NCBI GenBank assembly: GCA_903813345.2
Contig: CAIIXF020000036.1
Location: forward strand, 126,001-165,000
Source: Owenia fusiformis
Taxonomy: Eukaryota; Annelida; Polychaeta; Sabellida; Oweniidae
DNA length: 39,000 nt
Reading direction: 5' to 3'
Shown here: in pieces, positions 1 through 11,824 of the stretch
Numbering within the stretch: position 1 is the first letter of the stretch
Layout: every line of letters begins with the position of its first letter
Notes under the pieces: generated by a model
The model's database searches: none
Told to the model about the DNA's origin: nothing
What the model saw: only the letters and a program-made list of their open reading frames with translations
Position numbers and translations under genes: made by a program

Positions 1-684
1 AATTACAAAAGGTCGAAAATTGATGATAAATTTGATGAATTTTTGAAAATCGACATTCCCATGTTAACCAATGGGAAATGGTAGGTTTGCTGCAAGTCAT
101 ATGACCGAATATCCATCCATCCTAGTCCTTGCAAAAAATACGAGTTATGCAGGCAATTGAATTTGCTAACTTTATTTAACAAATAATTGATATGTTTCTT
201 CAGGTTGAACAAAGTTATAGGGGTTCAAAGTCAAAATTGTTTTTCAAAAAACCTCTCCCATTGAAATAACACAGGAGGCGAAAAATTATTTTCAAAAATG
301 ACTTTGAAGCGCTGCAACTTTAATATTCATCAAATAAACTAAACACTTAGTGTTCAAAAAAGTAAGACAATTCAATTTTTTATATAAAAATATTTTTTTT
401 GCTGAATCTTTTACTGAAAAGATATCCTGATTTCTGATTTGCCCCGAACCCTCCATTTCCCATTGGATAACATGGGAATGACGATTTTAAAAAATTTATC
501 ATCAATTTTCGACCTATTGTAATTGAGGAAAAAAATTGAGAAAATTTGGAGGTATTGGAAATAGAGTCAAGTTACGTTTCCATCAATATTATAAGTTATT
601 TCATCGCCGGTTAAGTAAATAAAAATTCAAACGTAAAGAGGCTTTAACACATAGTTCAAAAATGGTTGCCAAACTTATGGAGGG
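1..684. mobile_element. Foldback MITE, copy A (left end outside window)
   Basis: The right part of a non-autonomous DNA element. Its last ~230 bases (about 455-684) are the reverse complement of 8774-9020, the left end of copy B, so the full element has terminal inverted repeats of over 200 bp. Bases 1-480 match 8942-9420 directly with few changes. Projecting from copy B, about 170 bp of this copy lie before the window and the intact element would be near 0.86 kb. The outer terminus reads GGTTGCCAAACTTATGGAGG. A short frame on the minus strand (3-212) recurs in copy B only because the DNA is repeated. No transposase is visible. The superfamily is not assigned because no target duplication can be checked. 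Confidence 0.8.
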
Positions 685-687
685 TAG

Positions 688-3245
688 TATAAGCCTAGGA
701 GCATGCATTCGGTGGCTACGTTAGCTACACTGGCGACACGACTTCAGAGGGTATAGAGGTAACCCTGGGAGCATGCATACGGTCGATACGCTACCTACAC
801 TGGCTACGCGGCTACATAGGGTCTGCAGGTAAGCCTAGGAGCATGCATTCTGTGGCTTCGTTAACCACACTGGCTACACGACTACACAGAGGTTCTGGGG
901 GTAAGCCTAGGAGCATGTATTCAGGATCTACGCTAGCTACACTGACTACGCTGCTACACAGAGTCTGGAGGTAAGCCTAGGAGCATGCATTCGGGTCTAC
1001 GTTAGCTACACTGGCTACGCTGCTACACAGAGTTTGGAGGTAAGCCTAGGAGCATGCATTCGGGGGCTACACTGGCTACGCGACTACAGATGGTATAGAG
1101 GTAACCCTAGGAGCATGCATACGGTGGCTACGCTAGCTACACTGGCTACGCTGCTATACAGAGTCTGGAGGTAAGCCTAGGAGCATGCATTCGGTGGCTA
1201 CGTTAGCTACACTGACTATGCGACTACAAAGGGTCTGCAGGTAAGCCTAGGAGCATGCATTCTGGGGCTACGCTAGCTACACTGACTACGCTGCTACACA
1301 GGATCTGGATGTAAGCCTAGGAGCATGCATTCTGTGGCTACGTAAGCCACACTGGCTACGCGACAACAGAGGTTCTGGGGGTAAGTCTAGGAGGATTCAT
1401 TCGGGGGCTACGCTAGCTACACTGACTACGCTGCTACACAGGATCTGGATGTAAGCCTAGGAGCATGCATTCAGGGGCTACCCTAGCTACACTGACTATG
1501 CTGCTACACAGAGTCTAGAGGTAAGCCTAAGAGCATGCATTCGGTGGCTACGTTAGCTACACTGGCTACACGACTACAGAGGGTAACCCTGGGAGCATGA
1601 ATACGGTGGCAACGCTAGCTACACTGGCTACGTGGCTACATAGGGTCTGGACGTAAGCCTAGGAGCATGCATTCAGTAGCTACGCAAGCTACACTGGCTA
1701 GTGGCTACGCGACTACACAGAGTCTGGAGGTAAGCCTAGGAGCAATCATTCGGTGGCAGCGTTAGCTACACTGGCTACACGACTACAGAGGGTATAGAGG
1801 TAACCCTGGGAGCATGCATACAGTGGCTACGCTAACTACACTGGCTACGCGGCTACATTGGGTCTGCAGGTAAGCCTAGGAGCATGCATTCTGTGGATAC
1901 GTTAACCACACTGGCTACGCGACTACAGAGGTTCTGGTGGTAAGCCTAGGAGCATGCATTCTGGGGCTACGCTAGCTACACTGACTACGCTGCTACACAG
2001 AGTCTGGATGTAAGCCTAGGAGCATGTATACAGGGGCTCCGCTAGCTACATTGGCTATGCGACTACAGAGTGTATAGAGGTAAGCTAAGGAGCATGAATG
2101 CGGTAGCTAAGCTAGCTACACTTGCTACGCAGCTATAAATGGTCTGGAGGTAAACCTTGCAGCATTCATTCTGTGGCTACGTTAACCACACTGGCTACGC
2201 GACTACAGTGGTTCTGGAGGTAAGCCTAGGAGCATGCATTCTGGGGGTACGCTAGCTACACTGACTACGCTGCTACAAAGGATATGGATGTAAGCCTAGG
2301 AGCATGCATTCGGTGGCTACGTTAGCTACACTGGCTATGCGAATGCAGAGGGTATAGAGGTAACCCTGGGAGCATGCATACGGTGGCTACGCTAACTACA
2401 GTGGCTACGCGGCTACAAAGAGTCTGCAGGTAAGCCTAGGAGCATACATTCTGTGGCTACGCTAGCTACACTGACTACTCTACTCTACAGAGTCTGGAGG
2501 TAAGCCTAGGAGCATGCATTCGGTGGCTACGTTAGCTACACTGGCTACGCGACTACAGAGTGTATAGAAGTAACCCTTGGAGCATGCATACGGTGGCTAC
2601 GCTAACTACACTGGCTACGCGGCTACATAGGGTCTGCAGGTAAGCCTAGGAGCATGCATTCTGTGGCTTCGTTAACAACACTGGCTACGCGACTACCCAG
2701 AGGTTCTGGGGGTAAGCCCAGGAGCATGCATTCGGGGGCTACGCTAACTGCACTGACTATGCTGCTACACAGGATCTGGAAGTAAGCCAAGGAGCACGTA
2801 TTCAGGGGCTACGCTAGCTACACGGGCTATGCGACTACAGAGTGTATAGAGGTAAGCCTAGGAGCATGCATTCTGGGGTTACGCTAGCTACACTTACTAT
2901 GCTGCTACACAGAGTCTGGATGTAAGCCTAGGAGCATGTATTCAGGGGCTCCGCTAGCTACACTGGCTATGCGACTACAGAGTGTATAGAGGTAACCCTA
3001 TGAGCATGCATACGGTGGCTACGCTAGCTACACTGGCTACGCGGCTACATAGGGTCTGCAGGTAAGCCTCGGAGCATGCATTCGGGGGCTACGCTAGCTG
3101 CACTGACTACGCTGCTACACAGGATCTGGATGTATGCCTAGGAGCATGTATTCAGGGGCTCCGCTAGCTACATTGGCTATGCGACTACAGATTGTATAGA
3201 GGTAAGCCTAGGAGCATGCATTCTGGTGCTACGCTAGCTACACTG
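688..3245. repeat. 70-bp minisatellite, about 37 units, with higher-order structure
   Basis: Tandem array with a period of 69-72 bp, phased on GTAAGCCTAGGAGCATGCAT at the start of each unit. Five recurring unit types are visible. A ends GGGTATAGAG. B starts GTAACCCTGGG and has GCATACGG. C has TTAACCACACTGG. D has ACTGACTACGCTGCTACAC. E has TGTATTCAGGGGCTCC. The order A-B-C-D-E appears at about 1740-2090 and 2520-2860, and partly elsewhere, so a roughly 350-bp higher-order unit exists. Three or four units are shortened or lengthened. The period is not a multiple of three and no frame stays open. Each unit holds several 6-bp palindromes (CCTAGG, GCATGC, ATGCAT, GCTAGC) and a GGTAAG word resembling a 5' splice site. 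Confidence 0.95.
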
Positions 3246-4762
3246 TCAAAACATTCAATTTTAAGATTTGTTTTCTTTGCTTTGTGCATTGGATCATTGA
3301 CTGTGGAGGTGGGCTATTGACTTTCCTATTAATCCAGGGACCTTTTTTCTAAGCACTTATATACCCCTTTTCTTTGATTAAACTTGTGACTTTACATAGT
3401 TCTGATATGTATCAATGATATTGATATGCTAAAGAGAATACTATGGCAGCAAGAATACAATATTGAACAAAACAATAAACTGATAAGAAATACAATAATA
3501 AACACTATTTCAAATGGTTATATTTTAGCAGTTTATCACAATTTAGCGATATCCTGGAACTGCTCCACATACCCCTCACCACCGTAACCATGACAATCGT
3601 AACTTTAACACATTAAGACTATGTGTTATAAAAGTTGGTAGATGTATTGTAATGTAGACCCTCTACAATCTGTAGCGATTTCATTACAAAAAAACTAGAG
3701 TATTTGTATCTTTACTTTCCGGACACCCTGTATATATAACAAAGAAGATATCTTACCTTATGAATACTTACAAATTAAGATATCTTACCTTACAAAATGT
3801 CCCCTTTGGCATGGAAATACGTTAGGGCAATAGAAACAAAATCCAAAGACACAAGCTAGATGGCGCTTTATATTGAAAATATACACATTTTTCAAAATGG
3901 CCGCCAAAAATACATCAGCGTTTTGCTTTTGTGCATGCTACAATCATAAGAGTGGTGTCAAAGTTTACATTAATATTGGGTTGTAGAATCCATTTAAATA
4001 GGTCTTTCATAGTAAGAATTTTCACTTTATTGGAAATTATGTGTTTCTAAAAATGACCACCAGAAATATAATAATGATGATATCTTCACATTAGTGCATG
4101 GTTCACTGATACGATTGGTGTCAAAATTTTATATTTATGGGGTAGGAGAATTAATTTCATTAGGTCTTGTGAGATATAGTTTTATTGTATATTTGCTAAC
4201 AAAGATTGTACCTTTACTAACAAAGATGGTATCTTTGCTTACAAAAATTGTATCTTTGCTTAAAGTTTCTTTGCTTCTGGGCATAATATTTCATAAAATT
4301 GGCTTCAAAATCTACATTTTTTGGTATTTTTTTGGTATATTTAACTCTTTTAATGCCATAATAGGTTTCAAAACAGACGTCTCAGTGCCGCATTATCTTT
4401 AAATCGGACAGGTTTTTGACATATTTTGCACTTCCATTATGAAAACCTGGAATAAGACTTAATCCTGAACCAAATGCAATGAAACTTATCATGGGTCATG
4501 AAAATAACGAAGGCTTGAAGATACATAACATTAAGTGATGGTGTTGTTGGTTGCCATAGTAACCATATTCACCTTGGTATCTTTAAAAACAAGAAAATAT
4601 TCAAATATCTGAATTCAAAGACAATGGTTTTGTATTAGCAATATCAGCACATTACATACATTACATGTTATTTTTACAGTTGTTGCAAGTCAGAATTATT
4701 TCTTATTCAGAATAAAACATTCTAAATTAAATAAAACATAGGGTTGTATCCAGATGTTTATA
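3246..4762. other. AT-rich intergenic or intronic stretch with diverged repeats
   Basis: No gene is supported. A single DNA-transposon-like end, CCGGACACCCTGTATATA, sits near 3719-3736 without a visible partner. From about 3890 to 4360 there are diverged direct repeats of roughly 180 bp. They are marked by AAAATGGCCGCC or AAAATGACCACC followed by GTGTCAAAGTTT/GTGTCAAAATTT and a TTAGGTC/ATAGGTC block, and resemble the arrays further downstream. The open frame at 4094-4402 runs through short repeated TTTACTAACAAAGAT words and is low complexity. Confidence 0.5.
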
Positions 4763-4764
4763 TA

Positions 4765-5756
4765 CAGGGCGTATAAAAAAAACGCAACAAATAGTTATCT
4801 CGTAAAATCACAAAACTAGTGATGACTACATCAATTTCATTTAATGTACCATAAAGCCATGTCTCTCCTCTTTGCAATGATATGTCATTCATTCACATGT
4901 GGTAATGGTTGGGTGAGAAATTCTTCCATTTGCACAGTGGGTCAAAATCGGCTCTGCGCCAAGTTTTAGATATTGAAAAAATCAGTGCAAGGGCTAAGTG
5001 CCAATGGAAGTTCCTCTGACTTGAATTTTTGTGACTTTTTCTTTTGGAGTTATCTCAGGAGCATCTGTGCTCACAATTCCTCCACCAGATATTGCAAAAC
5101 CTCGAGAAAGATTTGCCCATGGGCTGCTTTTCTTTGCCCTAACCCACACATGATTCAGGGCTGAACCATGCATGATGTGGACAGGTGAGCGCATCTTTAT
5201 GTGCAAGGAAGTGGTGGCAATTTGGAGGGGTACAGGATGTATTCTTGCAAGAGTATGAGTATGAACACTTTACTGTCTATGCCATACCTGTCCACCTTCT
5301 TCCAATAGCCCCTATGCCCCTTGTACTGACTTATGCAATGTTTTAAACTTGGGTCCGAGTTGAATTTTGCCCCACTTTACAAAATTAATGATTATTCGGC
5401 CAGAGATGATCCCCTGTGAATGAATGATATTCCATTGCAAAGAGGAGTAATTTGGCTTTTTGGTACATTGAATTAAAAGGATGCAGTCAGCATTGATTTT
5501 ATGTTTTCGTCCGATATTGCATCGGGCTCCGTACACTGACTTTTGCAATGTTTATAACTTGGGCCGAAGCTAATTTTGGCCCACTTTGCAAATGGAATGA
5601 TTACTCACCCAACCATGACCAAATATCAATGAATGATATATCATTGTAAAGAGGAGACACATGGCTTTATGATGCATTGAATGAAATCAATGCTGTTATC
5701 ACTGGTTTTGTGCTTTTCCAAGATAACAATCTGTTGCGTTTTTTTGATACGCACTG
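4765..5756. mobile_element. Tc1/mariner-type MITE with TA target duplication
   Basis: The ends are CAGGGCGTATAAAAAAAACG at left and the inverse of CAGTGCGTATCAAAAAAACG at right, each flanked by TA (4763-4764 and 5757-5758). The inverted similarity runs over 200 bp inward (for example the GCCATGTCTCTCCTCTTTGC block against its complement near 5650-5670). The right half is a diverged tandem duplication: about 5325-5530 and 5530-5740 share GACTTTTGCAATGTTTATAACTTGGG-type sequence. No transposase is seen. TA duplication is typical of the IS630/Tc1/mariner group, which is why I place it there. Confidence 0.85.
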
Positions 5757-5767
5757 TATAACGTCTT

Positions 5768-6395
5768 AATAGAGAGATTTCGCACATAAGTGAAAGTACA
5801 ACTTATACGTATACGTATAGTTTAAAGGGTCATGTCGAACTATTATATTTACTAAAATCAATTTTAAATTGTACTTAATGGAACATAACTATTCCCGTTA
5901 TAGAAAGGCTCCATCAACTAGAGACTGTGAATGCACTGTCATCTGCACGTTTAGATTATGCACATTATAATTAAATGCTTGCTTCCGTGTCCTTGTAGTT
6001 GTAGTGTATTATAAACACGATCCTTTAAAGTGAGTCATGATTCTTTAAAGTGAGTCATTACATAAACAAGTTGATTATATCAATAGAGAGATTTCGCACA
6101 TAAGTGAAAGTACAACTTATATGTATACGTATAGTTTAAAGGGTCATGTCGAACTATTATATTTAGTAAAATCAATTTTAAATTGTACTTAATGGAACAT
6201 AACTATTCCCGTTATAGAAAAGCTCCATCAACTAGAGACTGTGAATGCACTGTCATCTGCACGCGTAGATTATGCACATTATGATTAAATGCTTGCTTCC
6301 GTGTCCTTGTAGTTGTAGTGTATTATAAACACGATCCTTTAAAGTGAGTCATGATTCTTTAAAGTGAGTCATTACATAAACAAGTTGATTATTTC
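5768..6395. repeat. 314-bp tandem duplication
   Basis: 5768-6081 and 6082-6395 are nearly identical: only a handful of substitutions, and period 314. The duplicated block holds the terminal inverted repeat of the surrounding element plus a short internal doublet (TCTTTAAAGTGAGTCAT twice). The high identity implies a recent event. Confidence 0.92.
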
Positions 6396-6443
6396 AATGT
6401 TTTCATGATCGGTATAAGTTCAATGAACTTACAAAACGGTATA

Positions 6444-7460
6444 CGAGGGTTGTCCCAGAAGTAATGCACTATATGCTCTAACTTTCTTTAATATTCTTTA
6501 ATTCAGCTGAAATTTTGTGTATATAACAATTGAAGTTTAATCTATTATATCCTGAAGTTTCAGCATCCAACAATAATATTAAGTCTTAATATGGTTGCTA
6601 TAACAACATGGGGGTAGGGGTGGGCGGGGCAGGTACCAATTTTTCTAATTATGAAAAGATCTAAAGTGTTATTTTATTAATATTTCTTTCCTTTAAATAG
6701 CCAAAATGTTTGGGAGATTGTTAAATTTATTCAGCATGATGTTAACTAAGTACGAATAATGACATTTAGCACTGTGATGTCATAATACCACATTTCAATA
6801 GTCCGAATTCAAATACAGTCACAGTCAAGAAATTGCAAAAATGGCTGCAATTCTCACCTGATAACAGAAGGCCTTGCGTTTGGTGGCCTAATTTCATACT
6901 TTATTTGGACTCACAGCCACGCAAAACAATGCTACCATGAAGAAAGTATATAAGGAGTATATACCAGATAGAACTACAATTATTGGGTGGCAGAAGAGAT
7001 TTTAAAAGAGACAATTTGACCCTGTATGACAACTCCAAACATGAGAGGCAAAACTCCACAAGTCACGGTGGAAGAAATTGCCGAGAGTGTTTGACCTGAC
7101 AGGCATCAAAAGTACATAACATGCAAAGGGCAATATTTTGAGAAAATGTGAAATGGGACACTGTGCAATATGCATCCATTAAATCTAGGATGTGCTCATA
7201 GTAATTGAGTATCTTAAAATGTATTTTTGAGCATACTTCTTATAGCTACACCAAATGGTATTTGTTGATTAATTATTTCATATTTTCAATTTTTTATTCC
7301 TTTTGACGTGACTGTATAACCTGCCCCGCCCTACCCAAACTCACCAACTTGATTTTATTATAACATCAATATAGTTTTATCAGTCAACATGAAATTTTTC
7401 AGAATCATCAAAATGTCTCTAAGGAACATTTACTGAAAATTTCTTCTGGGACAACCCTCG
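6444..7460. mobile_element. Mariner-like element, decayed
   Basis: The termini CGAGGGTTGTCCCAGAAG and CTTCTGGGACAACCCTCG are perfect complements, flanked by TA on both sides (6442-6443, 7461-7462). The length of about 1.02 kb is shorter than a usual autonomous mariner (about 1.3 kb). Subterminal G-rich and C-rich blocks (near 6605-6635 and 7318-7335) extend the inverted similarity. A degraded transposase trace may lie at 6937-7096. Confidence 0.88.
6937..7096 (+). pseudogene. Possible remnant of a mariner transposase N-terminal region
   Basis: Inside the mariner-like element, an ATG-initiated frame reads 22 codons ending TTIIGWQKRF before a stop at 7003-7005. Shifting one base gives a continuation with KRDNLTLYDNSKHERQ. 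The pattern W-x-x-RF, then L-x-x-D, then an R-rich stretch recalls the helix-turn-helix linker region of mariner transposases, where W..RF and a later D..R/SGRP segment are usual. It needs a frameshift, has stops and lacks the GRP box and the whole catalytic domain. It could be a chance match; position inside an element with mariner ends is the main support. Confidence 0.25.
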
Positions 7461-7678
7461 TATTTACGTAGATGATAACGTATACAGTTGGATCTCCGTA
7501 TAAAGATTTGCCTACACGTGTGTGGAACAATTGACCGCAAGCATTTTTTGAAATTAATTGGCTGAGTGGGAACAGTATCCAATCAAATACTTTAACCATC
7601 AATTTGAAACACCAATCAAACCAGTAGGTTCTAGCAATTCCTGGAAACAGTAAATTCAGTAGCTCAACATATGACATA

Positions 7679-7899
7679 CAGGGTGTTTCATAACGAGCAT
7701 CTCCAAAAAGTCAATTTGAGAAGAGATGGGTCTATAACATATGTACTAGATATGAGCCTATTTTATTCTAGACAAACACATTTGGATCAACAAAACATGC
7801 TACAATTCAAGAAAGTACAAATGCCATCCCTTTGGCTTGTATTTATTACAGTCCGAGATGATCTTTCCTGACGAAAAGCCCACATTATGAAACACCGTG
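7679..7899. mobile_element. 221-bp MITE with TA target duplication
   Basis: The ends CAGGGTGTTTCATAA and TTATGAAACACCGTG are complementary except for one base, with TA on each side (7677-7678, 7900-7901). The element lies inside the 5771-7964 element. The short open frame that spans it has no recognisable product. Tc1/mariner type by target duplication and length. Confidence 0.85.
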
Positions 7900-7964
7900 T
7901 ACGTTTACCTATAAGTATAAGTATACGTTATAAGTTGTACTTTCACTAGGTGCGAAATCTCTCT

Positions 7965-8773
7965 AATATCATGATAAGATCTCTAATATAGAAGTCTATG
8001 TTACATATTATTATTTAAATATAACATTTTTTAAAGATTTTTTTGAAACTGTATTGTTGAGATACAGATATTTCATTCAGTTGATAATGAGTTGTTGTGA
8101 GATTTGCTATGGGTCATCATGATGACATTATCTTGAAAGTGCATAAGAAACTTTAGTCCACTTAACATATCTGTTACCATGGTAACCATATTAAATCTCA
8201 GGTACAAAACATCAGGTATAAAACAGAAATACAGAATTTCAAAAAATCTCAATTACCTATTCTGTATTATTTAGCCTATATATATTATATTATTATATAG
8301 TCTATGCTAAATCAAGAATGATTGAATCAGCAATTAATTCTTACTCTTTTATGAGATTGTATTTGTATTTTATTTTCAGAAGATATAAAACAATAATAAG
8401 GATTTGTACAGAAGTAAAATTATATAATCAGTGGTCCACCCTGTAAATGAAACATGTTCACCTTTCTGTATTTTAAATACTAGAGTTCACCTCTGAATGA
8501 TATCTTGGGAAGCATTTTCCAATACAAAGAACAATGCACCGGTTTAATTTTTGATTTGTAAAGATGCTATGTTGAGCATCAATATTATGTGTTGCCATTC
8601 ATGTTTGTGAAAATAGGAAGCACAAATAATGCTGTAATTATTAACTACACATCCAGAATGCCTTCTTCGTGCCAGATATTTGTGTTTTACATTGAACAAT
8701 ACATTGTAAAACATTTTTACTGGCTCAGTACAATTCTTTTCTTCAGACTGATTATAAGTACACTAAACTACGC
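7965..8773. other. AT-rich stretch, nothing recognised
   Basis: No supported gene, RNA or complete element. CCACCCTGTA near 8448 could be one end of a lost MITE. The short frame at 8589-8810 shows no family features. Confidence 0.5.
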
Positions 8774-9420
8774 TCCCCTCCATAAGTTTGGCAACCTTTT
8801 CCCCCATTGAACTACGTGTTAAAGCCTCTTTACCTTTGAATTTTTATTTACTTAACCTGCGATGAAAATACTTATACTATTGATGGAAACGTAATTTGAC
8901 TTAGATTCCAATACCTCCAAATTTTCTCAATTTTTTCCCTCAATTACAATAGGTCGAAAATTAATGATGAATTTGATGAATTATTGAAAATCGACATTCC
9001 CATGTTAACCAATGGGAAATGGTAGGTTTGCCGCAAGTCATATGACAGAATATCCATCCATCCGAGTCCTTGCAAAAAATACGAGTTAGGCAGGTAATTG
9101 AATTTGCTAACTTTATTTAACAAAAAATTGATATGTTTCTTCAGGTTCAACAAAGTTATGGGGCTTTAAAGTCAAACTTGTTTTTCAAAAAACCTCTCCA
9201 ATTGAAATAACACAGGAGGCGAAAAATTATTTTCAAAAATGACTTTGAAGCGCTATAACTTTAATATTCATCAAATAAACTAAACACTTAGTGTTCAAAA
9301 AAGTTAGACAATTCAATTTTTTATATAAAAATATTTTTTGCTGAATCTTTTACTGAAAAGATATCCTGATTTCTGATTTGCCCCGAACCCTCCATTTCCC
9401 ATTGGATTACATGAGAATGT
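8774..9420. mobile_element. Foldback MITE, copy B (right end missing)
   Basis: Begins at CCCCTCCATAAGTTTGGCAA and matches copy A in the same orientation up to 9420, where the match stops abruptly and a tRNA-like sequence starts about 10 bp later. The right inverted repeat is absent here and does not resume after the tRNA-like block, so the copy is truncated rather than simply interrupted. Strong similarity to copy A over 480 bp suggests moderate age. Confidence 0.8.
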
Positions 9421-9430
9421 AATACATCGG

Positions 9431-9500
9431 TGTCCTTGCGGTAGAATGCTCACTCAGTACGCAGGAGGCCCGGGTTCGAATCCCACACAAACTTTTTTTT
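9431..9500 (+). repeat. tRNA-derived SINE head
   Basis: Contains a B-box, GGTTCGAATCC at 9473-9483, preceded by TGCGGTAGAATGCTCACTCA, which fits a shortened D-arm and anticodon region, and followed by a T-rich tract. The B-box is an internal RNA polymerase III promoter element shared by tRNAs and tRNA-derived SINEs. The D-arm looks deleted and the acceptor stem does not pair cleanly, so a SINE fragment is more likely than a working tRNA gene. Confidence 0.6.
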
Positions 9501-10763
9501 TAAACTAAATGATTGTTCTTTCATATTATGCAGAAAAAACAATTTTTATTTACATAAACTTTATATTAGAGCTTGAAAATGTTAAAACAATATATGTCGA
9601 CATTGCATTTTGGAGCGATGTGCAGGTATTTCATAAAAAGAAACGATAGGTTGGTTAATGATAGGTTAGAGTTAGGACCTAAGGCAGGACAATTAATCGA
9701 GAGGAGACGGTCATGCCCAATTTGTTTGCTTGCCATTCGTTGCAAGGTACAAAATAGGTAAAACGTTGCCTAGTCCAACGATTGACATTCAAAATCAAAT
9801 TATTAACATTTTAAGGCTACACATATGTTCGGTCTTTTACATGATATGGTCGGTCTTTTACACGTTTTCTTCAAACCCTGTTTTGAGGCTACTAGTGGAA
9901 AACACCGACCGGTCGGTGGTCGGTGGGGTCGGTCTTTTTCGTAAACCCTTTTGTAAGTGTAACATTCTTTTGAGACACGCTGTAGTCCACCCCGGGCATC
10001 AAATTCTAGGGAATGGACTAAAAATGTAGTCCATCGGTTTTGTTATTCTAGATAATATAGTCCAGGACTTTATTTTCCAGGACTTATAGTCCAGCGGACC
10101 ATATGAAGCACGGTCCATATTTACGTTGACACCGGGTTAAAACCTTAGGCGCCTTTCTAAAATGCATGGTGTAATTTCAGCAATTGACCTTTTGCGATCA
10201 GAATTCAGGAATCATTTTCTTCTTAGAGGAGCGAGTGGGCAGCACAGGAAAATTTTACTAATTCAAAATGCTGTCTGGTTAATTCTGAGCATTTTTAATG
10301 TGTTTGAGTAAATGAATACTTTAGTTTTTGGGATGCAGTGTCAGAATTATTTATGATTTCATTATGTCACTTGGTGATTTCTAGGCACTTTTAAAGTGTT
10401 TAAAATTAACAAATGCAACTTCCAAACTTTCCCAATTGTTTTGTGTGGGGGGATGAGGAGTGCCCCCCCCCTAAAAAATTTACACTTTTTAGATGCTATT
10501 TGGTGCTTTCTGGGCACTTGAGTCAATAAAAAATGTGTTTCAATTTTTTGGGGGTTGTCAAAGAGGATAAAAGGGTGAGGTGGGGTGGGGATGCCAGAGG
10601 GGGAGCAAGGGGTTTTCCCTCAGAAACATTGACCATTTCAAGGTGCTATTCGATGATGTGTGAGCACTTTAAAAGTGACTCTGAGATAATACATGAAATT
10701 CATATTTTTTCGGAATTGTTTTGTGGGGGATGTGAAGGGTGACCAACTCTCCGGCTTCAGAGG
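9501..10763. other. No gene recognised; simple G/C runs
   Basis: Holds a short GGTCGGTCTTTTACA doublet near 9827-9860 and a GACCGGTCGGTGGTCGGT run near 9907-9930. TATAGTCCA-like words repeat around 10020-10095. G- and C-runs occur near 10445-10475. Short frames here have no family features. Confidence 0.45.
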
Positions 10764-11011
10764 TACGGATTGCACTGGACGAAAGGCTCGGAGATTGCTT
10801 TCGAAAGTCACAAAATCTCGCGAAACTTAGAAATGGCTGCAATATATTCCAAGTTCAAAATTTCTGTAGTCTAAGTAAAAAAACAATTGATTTACTACGA
10901 AACTTATTATATCAAAATCGACATAGCTTTCACAACCCTTGCTTTCGCAGGAAGTAAAATACAACCTTAGTGAAAAAGCAGTCTCCGAGCCTTTCGTCCA
11001 GTGCCATCCGC
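10764..11011. mobile_element. 248-bp TIR element with CACTGGACGAAAGGCTCGGA ends
   Basis: The left arm (10764-10803) contains CACTGGACGAAAGGCTCGGA. The right arm (10975-11011) is its reverse complement, with two or three mismatches across ~40 bp. The same ~35-bp terminal block occurs alone, inverted, at 13966-14005, so this is a dispersed family. No target duplication was clear. The body is AT-rich with CTCGCG words and no convincing frame. Confidence 0.75.
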
Positions 11012-11441
11012 ACAGGCCCAGGAAGATTTAAATCCCCCCTGTTATGTATACTAGCCTATGAAGTTTTAAGCTTTGTACATAGCTATGTAGTACTAAAAGA
11101 GTAGTTAATCTAAATTCTTATGTTATATTGTCTATTACGAACCGTCAATACATAAGACCCCCCCCCCAGTCACTGTATAGCTAATGTAGCGACCAGGGGC
11201 CCGACATTTGTAATTTATCGCCAGTATGGCAAAGGGACCTGGTCGATATTGTACTTCATTATATTTTACTTACTGAAAATGATGTTTTCACAAATTCCTG
11301 GTTAAAATACTTCCGGTTTCCTTTAAAATCTCGTTTCAAATCTCGTGAGATTCGAGACTAAAGATCACATGATCATTAGCCCGCGAACATAGTTCGAGGT
11401 AGTATATTTGCAACGTGCTGAGGGACGGACGTGCTCCCATC

Positions 11442-11471
11442 ATGGCTTCAACTTCAACAGCTGAAACTTGG
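11442..11471 (+). other. Weak first-exon candidate
   Basis: ATG in a fair initiation context (CCCATCATGG) opens ten codons (MASTSTAETW) and is followed at 11472 by GTAGGC, a possible but weak splice donor. Upstream sequence is GC-richer than its surroundings and contains a TCTCGTGAGATTCGAGA dyad. Nothing identifies a product. It is reported only because other candidate exons are so rare here. Confidence 0.15.
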
Positions 11472-11824
11472 GTAGGCCTAAATAATTACATTCTTTCATA
11501 CATTCGGTGGCTTCATAGTTACTTCATTTATTTATGGTCATCTACATAATGTGAATTTCATTTAGAGAATCATTGGAATTTCTAGCGTTTGGAGTCTACC
11601 ATTTCAAATTGCATACAATTTTATAACCCAGTATTTTATTCAATTCATTATACCACGTAGCAAGTATACTTCCCCTTCTATTTATACTCATATTTCTTAG
11701 ATAGGAGGTCATTTATAACTTTGAATACATTTTCGGCTGCAGTGTCCAGGTGTTTAGGCAATGTTTAGTCATTATAAATAAACCATTTTATCGAGAGGTT
11801 TTCAGGTTATATTTCAAGCCTTTG

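Larger units (their letters stand above)
5771..7964. mobile_element. Composite TIR element hosting two nested MITEs
   Basis: The left end AGAGAGATTTCGCACATAAG is mirrored at 7905-7964 as the reverse complement, continuing GTGAAAGTACAACTTATA for roughly 45 bp with a few changes. AAT abuts the element on both sides, a possible 3-bp target duplication. The left end exists twice because of a 314-bp tandem duplication, so the functional start may be 5771 or 6085. The body is largely made of two later insertions (6444-7460 and 7679-7899). No coding capacity is visible. The superfamily is uncertain. Confidence 0.7.

Noticed and set aside
3-212. Small gene repeated at 8944-9153
   Set aside because: The frame is conserved only because it lies in two copies of the same foldback element; it is not preferentially conserved over flanking element sequence.
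688-3245. CRISPR-like array
   Set aside because: Whole units are similar with no unique spacers, and the genome is animal-like.
4094-4402. 102-codon hydrophobic frame
   Set aside because: Low-complexity reading of repeated TTTGCTTACAAA-like words in AT-rich DNA; no start context or splice sites.
9431-9500. Functional tRNA gene
   Set aside because: The B-box is good but the D-arm is shortened and no clean acceptor stem pairs; SINE head preferred.
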